A DNA stretch of 17,005 bases, taken from positions 1-17,005 of the forward strand of contig DCWQ01000029.1 of the NCBI GenBank assembly GCA_002328185.1. The letters run 5' to 3'. Under the pieces are notes generated by a model. That model was not told where the DNA came from and ran no database searches. It saw only the letters and a program-made list of their open reading frames with translations. Both the position numbers and the translations under genes were made by a program. This DNA is from Dehalococcoidia bacterium UBA2158. Lineage in GTDB: Bacteria > Chloroflexota > Dehalococcoidia > Lucifugimonadales > UBA3495. Within the stretch, counting starts at the first letter, position 1. Each line of letters starts with the position of its first letter. Below, in pieces: positions 13,609 through 17,005 of the stretch.

Positions 13609-14751
13609 ATGCTGGACACCCTGATCCCCACTCCGGGTACGCCGGAGGCTGGTACAGAAACGCTTAAACCCGAGATTCGGGTGATGGAAGCGGAAGACAC
13701 CTACGGTAAGGTGGCTGTAGAGCCGCTGCCCCGCGGGTTCGGCCTGACCATCGGCAACCCTCTTCGGAGGATCTTGCTTAGTTCCACCAACGGTAGCGCT
13801 ATCACGTGGGTGAAGATCGACGATGTCGTCCACGAATACGCGGCCGTGCCTGGCGTAAAGGAAGAAGTCATGGAACTTCTCCTGAACGTCAAGCGCATCC
13901 GGATTCGATCCCAATCGGACCGCGCCGGAAAGATGCGCCTGGATGTGACCGGCGAAGGTCGGGTCTGCGCAGGGGACATCTCGACGTCTAGCGACTTCGA
14001 GATTGTCAACCCTGAGCTTCACCTGGCGACCCTGGACTCCGATGACTCCCGTCTGTCCATTGAGTTCAATATCGAGCAGGGTGTGGGTTACCAACCCGCA
14101 GTCCAAACAGATGGCACCACCAACCCGCCCGTGGGCGTTCTGCCTGTGGACGCGGTGTTCAACCCGGTGCGAAAGGTCAACTACAACGTTGAGCGCACTA
14201 GGGTCGGGCAGGTTACCGACTACGAACGCCTGGTAATGGAAGTCTGGACCGACGGCACCATCAAGGCTGTTGAAGCTATTCAACAGGCCGCGGAAAACCT
14301 GGTGAACCACTTCTTCCTGTTCAGCAACCTAAACCGGGTGGTTGAAGAAGGCTCGGAGCGAGTGCCCCTGGTGGTCTCCCCGGAGATCTACCAGATGCCC
14401 ATCGAGAAGCTGGAACTCTCACCCCGTACACTGAACTGCCTGAAACGGTCTCACATCTCCAAGGTTGGCGAAATACTGGAGATGTCCGATGACGAGCTGC
14501 TAAAGATACGCAATTTCGGCGAGAAATCCCTAGTCGAATTGAAAGAGAAGGTGGCCGAACACGGAGTCACCGATCTGTCGCATGGTGCCGGTGGGTCCGT
14601 CCCCGATATATCGCCCGAGGACCTGGGCGAGCTCATGGGCGACGAACAAGATGATTCCGACGCGCCTGCCGACGCGCCTGGCATGTCCATCGAAGACGCG
14701 GACGATGACGGTGGCGATGACTGGGATGACGACGACCCAGACGAGGACTAA
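13609..14751 (+). CDS. rpoA: RNA polymerase alpha subunit with acidic C-terminal tail
   Basis: A 380-residue alpha subunit from the ATG at 13609. The assembly domain has GFGLTIGNPLRRILLSS (44-60) and FNPVRKVNYNVERTRVGQ. The C-terminal domain (about 262-320) reads LELSPRTLNCLKRSHISKVGEIL and KIRNFGEKSLVELKEKV, the UP-element and activator-binding module. Most alpha subunits end near here at about 315-340 residues. This one continues ~60 residues, with 24 Asp/Glu in the last 50, ending DDWDDDDPDED. TTG 13603 is an alternative start two codons earlier; GAGG (13595-13598) lies 4 nt before the TTG and 10 nt before the ATG. Location after rpsD and before rplQ is standard. Confidence 0.96.
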   Translation: MLDTLIPTPGTPEAGTETLKPEIRVMEAEDTYGKVAVEPLPRGFGLTIGNPLRRILLSSTNGSAITWVKIDDVVHEYAAVPGVKEEVMELLLNVKRIRIRSQSDRAGKMRLDVTGEGRVCAGDISTSSDFEIVNPELHLATLDSDDSRLSIEFNIEQGVGYQPAVQTDGTTNPPVGVLPVDAVFNPVRKVNYNVERTRVGQVTDYERLVMEVWTDGTIKAVEAIQQAAENLVNHFFLFSNLNRVVEEGSERVPLVVSPEIYQMPIEKLELSPRTLNCLKRSHISKVGEILEMSDDELLKIRNFGEKSLVELKEKVAEHGVTDLSHGAGGSVPDISPEDLGELMGDEQDDSDAPADAPGMSIEDADDDGGDDWDDDDPDED

Positions 14752-14753
14752 CC

Positions 14754-15131
14754 ATGGCTTCCCACAGAGTAGCTGGCAGAAAACTCAGCCGGTACAGAGA
14801 CCAACGCGTCGCATTGTTGCGCGGTCTGGTCGCGGAATTGATCATCCACGAACGTATCACCACCACCCTGGCCAAGGCCAAAGAAACCCGGATGTTGGCC
14901 GAGAAATTGATCACACACGGAAAGAAAGGCAACTTCGCCAACGACGCGATCATCCGCCTGCACCACCGCCGGTTGGCGATGGCCCAGGTGCCTAACACCG
15001 GAGTGGTTAAGAAGGTATTTGATGATGTGTCCGTTCGGTACGCTGAGCGCGCCGGTGGTTACACCAGGATCTTGAAATTGGGACCTCGCAACGGAGACGC
15101 AGCGGAGATGGCGATCATAGAGTTGGTCTAA
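14754..15131 (+). CDS. rplQ: 50S ribosomal protein L17
   Basis: A 125-residue L17 of usual length. It opens MASHRVAGRKLSRYRDQRVALLRGLV, then has IIHERITTTLAKAKETRMLAEKLITHGKKG, and closes with GGYTRILKLGPRNGDAAEMAIIELV. L17 lies at the exit side of the large subunit. The ATG is 2 nt after the rpoA stop, with GAGGA (14743-14747) 6 nt upstream inside the acidic tail codons. It ends the alpha-operon part. Confidence 0.98.
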   Translation: MASHRVAGRKLSRYRDQRVALLRGLVAELIIHERITTTLAKAKETRMLAEKLITHGKKGNFANDAIIRLHHRRLAMAQVPNTGVVKKVFDDVSVRYAERAGGYTRILKLGPRNGDAAEMAIIELV

Positions 15132-15148
15132 CACAGCAGGTAACTAGA

Positions 15149-15208
15149 GGTATAGACTAGATATACCGGGTCTAATACAATAGGTAATAATGAGGTATAA
15201 CTTAGATA
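15149..15208 (+). promoter_or_regulatory. AT-rich spacer with inverted repeat and imperfect direct repeat (rplQ-truA)
   Basis: The gap after rplQ (15132 to the start of truA) is noticeably AT-richer than the genes. It contains a perfect inverted repeat GGTATA/TATACC (15149-15154 and 15162-15167) with a 7-nt loop. It also has an imperfect 17-nt direct repeat, GAGGTATAGACTAGATA (15147-15163) and GAGGTATAACTTAGATA (15192-15208), with 3 mismatches and 45 nt between starts. There is no U-run, so a terminator is not supported. It could hold a promoter for truA-rplM-rpsI, since several TATA-like hexamers are present, but no convincing -35 element is seen. Confidence 0.3.
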
Positions 15209-15283
15209 GAAAAAGGCAGAGTCCAAAACCCAGACGGCGAGTCAGATAACGAAACGGGCGGGCAGCTTTGGCGGGCCGCCCTT

Positions 15284-16021
15284 CTGGTTGAATACCAAGG
15301 GACCGAATACGCCGGATTTCAACTTCAAGCCAATGATCCTACGATCCAAGGCGAGCTCGAGAAGGCCCTGGCACGGTTCACGGGCCAACCGACCCGGATC
15401 AGGGGCGCCAGCCGCACCGATTCCGGAACCCACGCCAAGGGTCAGATGGTGGATTTCCTCACCGCGACCCAGCACCCCCTTGAACGATTTGCCCCTGCGC
15501 TCAATTACTATCTTCCCAAAGACATCAACGTCATTGGTGCCTACCGGGTAAACGACGGGTTCAACTCCCGAAGATGCGCCCTGAGCAGGACCTACCAATA
15601 CAGCATAGTGAACCGGCCGGCCCCATCACCCCTGCGGCGCCTCACCCATCTTTGGATCAAGGAGAGCCTTGATGCAGAGAAGATGGCGGAGGCAGCCCAG
15701 CTTCTGGTGGGCACCCACGACTTCCGGGCCCTGGCCGTGGGCCACCCTCAAGGCCGCAGCGCGGTAAGGGAAGTGTTTCGGTGGGAAGTGGCCAGATCTG
15801 AAGAATCGATAGTCATAGAATGCGAAGCCTCCGGCTTCTTGAAACAGCAGATAAGAAAGGCAAACGGGATACTAACGGAGATAGGAAGGGGTAAATACTC
15901 GGTAAACAAGGTGACTGAGGCTCTGGCGGGCGACGTAGGCGGCACTCCGCTGCTCCCTGCCCACGGGCTATGCCTAATTAGTGTAAAATACTCAAGTTCC
16001 ACAGAATTCGAATCAAGTTAA
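15284..16021 (+). CDS. truA: tRNA pseudouridine synthase A (start unclear)
   Basis: The frame encodes TruA, which converts uridines 38-40 of tRNA anticodon stems to pseudouridine. It has LVEYQGTEYAGFQ (family N-terminus), the catalytic loop SRTDSGTHAKGQ with the Asp at 15419-15421, LNYYLPKDINV, SRTYQYSI, GTHDFRAL, IGRGKYS and the closing PAHGLCLISVKYS. The usual HxVR motif after GFL is replaced by QQIR. From 15284 it would be 245 residues, a normal length. No ATG, GTG or TTG lies in frame between the stop at 15203-15205 and Met at 15446, which is downstream of the catalytic loop and cannot be the real start. 15284 is a CTG codon chosen only because homology begins there. An ATG at 15190 lies in another frame and would join truA by a one-base change at the A5 run 15210-15214. 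Initiation is therefore unresolved. Confidence 0.85.
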   Translation: MVEYQGTEYAGFQLQANDPTIQGELEKALARFTGQPTRIRGASRTDSGTHAKGQMVDFLTATQHPLERFAPALNYYLPKDINVIGAYRVNDGFNSRRCALSRTYQYSIVNRPAPSPLRRLTHLWIKESLDAEKMAEAAQLLVGTHDFRALAVGHPQGRSAVREVFRWEVARSEESIVIECEASGFLKQQIRKANGILTEIGRGKYSVNKVTEALAGDVGGTPLLPAHGLCLISVKYSSSTEFESS

Positions 16022-16075
16022 TATCAAGGTTCTACCAAATTTGGATCTGAGAACACAGGATCGGAATAACACAGC

Positions 16076-16549
16076 ATGAAACGAACCAGCACATACTTCG
16101 CTAAACCCGGCGAGAACCCCGAAAGGTGGCGGGTCATGGACGCCCAAGGCCAGACCCTGGGCCGCCTGGCGCGGAACATCGCCATCGCCCTTCAGGGCAA
16201 AGACAAGCCCACTTACGCGCCCCACACTCCAACGGGCGACTTCGTGGTCGTGACCAACGCGTCAGATCTGCGAGTCACTGGTAAGAAACTTGATCAGAAG
16301 ATGTACTACCGCCACAGCGGTTACGTTGGAAACCTCAAGACCTTCCGGCTTCGGGAGATGATGGAATCACGTCCAGACCGGGTGCTGGAGCTGGCGGTAA
16401 AGGGCATGCTGCCCAAAAACCACCAGGGCCGACAAATGCTGCGCCGCCTCAAGGTATACAGCGGCCCGGACCATCCCCATGAAGCCCAGGTGACCGGTCA
16501 CCCAAGGACACAGGCGCCAACCCCGCAGGCTATAGAGGACGGAGGATAG
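16076..16549 (+). CDS. rplM: 50S ribosomal protein L13
   Basis: A 157-residue L13. It has RWRVMDAQGQTLGRLARNIAIALQGKDKP, then DFVVVTNASDLRVTGKKLDQKMYYRHSGYVGNLK and the signature AVKGMLPKNHQGRQMLRRLKVYSGPDHPHEAQ. A short polar tail of about 15 residues follows. L13 is an early-assembly 23S rRNA binder. The 54-nt gap after truA (16022-16075) holds no clear promoter. AGGATCGGA (16057-16065) is a possible weak ribosome-binding site. rplM and rpsI form a conserved pair. Confidence 0.98.
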   Translation: MKRTSTYFAKPGENPERWRVMDAQGQTLGRLARNIAIALQGKDKPTYAPHTPTGDFVVVTNASDLRVTGKKLDQKMYYRHSGYVGNLKTFRLREMMESRPDRVLELAVKGMLPKNHQGRQMLRRLKVYSGPDHPHEAQVTGHPRTQAPTPQAIEDGG

Positions 16550-16556
16550 ACTTACC

Positions 16557-16967
16557 TTGGTACAAGCTGAAACCAACCAGACCTATTACTACGGCACCGG
16601 TAAGCGTAAGACCTCCATCGCCAGAGTGCGTTTGTACTTGGACGATAACGGTCCGATCCTCGTCAACGGAAAACCCGTGGACGAGTACTTCAACTGGGCC
16701 CCGTGGCAGAAGACCATTAACGAAGCGTTTCGCATCAGCGATACCGTGAACAAATTTCGCGTTGTGGTAAAAATTGCTGGAGGTGGAGTCAGCTCTCAGG
16801 CTGACGCCATCCGCCACGGCATCGCCAGAGCCTTGGTAGTCTTCGACCCCGACCTAAAGCCGGGACTACGCAGGGCAGGCCTAATCACCAGGGACGCCCG
16901 CATCAAAGAAAGCAAGAAATACGGTCTCAAACGTGCCCGCAGAGCGCCGCAGTACACCAAGCGGTAG
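16557..16967 (+). CDS. rpsI: 30S ribosomal protein S9
   Basis: A 136-residue S9. It begins with YYYGTGKRKTSIARVRLYL, and has GPILVNGKPVDEYF, KIAGGGVSSQADAIRHGIARALV, LRRAGLITRDARIKESKKYGLKRARRAPQYTKR. The C-terminal Lys-Arg that reaches P-site tRNA is retained (YTKR where YSKR is usual). The start is TTG at 16557, with GGAGG (16541-16545) 11 nt upstream; no ATG or GTG fits. It lies 7 nt after rplM. The remaining 38 nt of the window show no terminator. Confidence 0.97.
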   Translation: MVQAETNQTYYYGTGKRKTSIARVRLYLDDNGPILVNGKPVDEYFNWAPWQKTINEAFRISDTVNKFRVVVKIAGGGVSSQADAIRHGIARALVVFDPDLKPGLRRAGLITRDARIKESKKYGLKRARRAPQYTKR

Positions 16968-17005
16968 AGACCGTCAACAACAGCCATTAAATAAAAGGCC
17001 CCGTC

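Noticed and set aside
13390..14310. A 306-codon open frame on the minus strand across rpsD/rpoA
   Set aside because: Antisense shadow of conserved rpsD and rpoA coding sequence; no motif and no ribosome-binding context.
15984..15989. A TAAAAT -10-like element near the end of truA that might drive rplM
   Set aside because: No -35-like hexamer at 16-18 nt upstream (the sequence there is CCACGG), and AT-rich hexamers are frequent at gene ends.
15446..16021. truA starting at ATG 15446
   Set aside because: This would remove the family N-terminus and the catalytic loop SRTDSGTHA, both clearly encoded upstream in the same frame.
16968..17005. Terminator after rpsI
   Set aside because: Only 38 bases remain and they contain no stem followed by a U-run; a terminator could lie beyond the window.

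Overview
This window is a nearly unbroken, plus-strand ribosomal protein cluster from a bacterium. It joins the S10, spc and alpha operons in one line, followed by a truA-rplM-rpsI block. I count 32 protein genes, all on the + strand. The first is cut by the window edge. Two (rpmD, rpmJ) are very short. I see no tRNA, rRNA, insertion sequence, CRISPR array or phage gene. The gene order (L4-L23-L2-S19-L22-S3-L16-L29-S17-L14-L24-L5-S14-S8-L6-L18-S5-L30-L15-SecY-Adk-Map-IF1-L36-S13-S11-S4-RpoA-L17-TruA-L13-S9) is the one common in Gram-positive-type and Chloroflexota genomes. Zinc-type S14, four-cysteine S4 and L24, zinc-lid Adk, a GC-rich base composition and frequent GTG/TTG starts fit a Chloroflexota (Dehalococcoidia/SAR202-like) bacterium. 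That placement is an inference from order and general sequence flavour, not from a search.

Layout. 2-4080: S10-operon part (rplD tail, rplW, rplB, rpsS, rplV, rpsC, rplP, rpmC, rpsQ). 4077-8768: spc part (rplN, rplX, rplE, rpsZ, rpsH, rplF, rplR, rpsE, rpmD, rplO). 8768-11956: secY, adk, map, infA. 12001-15131: alpha part (rpmJ, rpsM, rpsK, rpsD, rpoA, rplQ). 15132-15283: an AT-richer spacer. 15284-16967: truA, rplM, rpsI. Most genes overlap or lie within about 25 nt of each other, as in a co-transcribed and translationally coupled operon. No intrinsic terminator (hairpin plus U-run) was seen anywhere. The larger gaps (8186-8318, 10749-10851, 11659-11737, 15132-15283) are the likeliest places for internal regulation, and three of them contain inverted repeats.

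The gene products make both ribosomal subunits, the RNA polymerase alpha subunit, initiation factor IF-1, the SecY translocon, methionine aminopeptidase (nascent-chain processing), adenylate kinase and a tRNA pseudouridine synthase.

The unusual feature is not a new gene but a pattern. Several otherwise ordinary proteins carry long low-complexity charged extensions: L4 (Arg/Ala/Pro/Glu-rich C-terminal tail), S3 (acidic C-terminal tail), S17 (about 120 extra residues, the last 85 more than half Asp/Glu and containing a 33-bp tandem repeat), L5 (about 85 extra N-terminal residues in acidic, Arg/Gly and Pro blocks), S5 (C-terminal tail) and RpoA (acidic C-terminal tail). A second anomaly is truA, which has no ATG/GTG/TTG in frame ahead of its conserved N-terminus; an upstream ATG sits in another frame across an A5 run.
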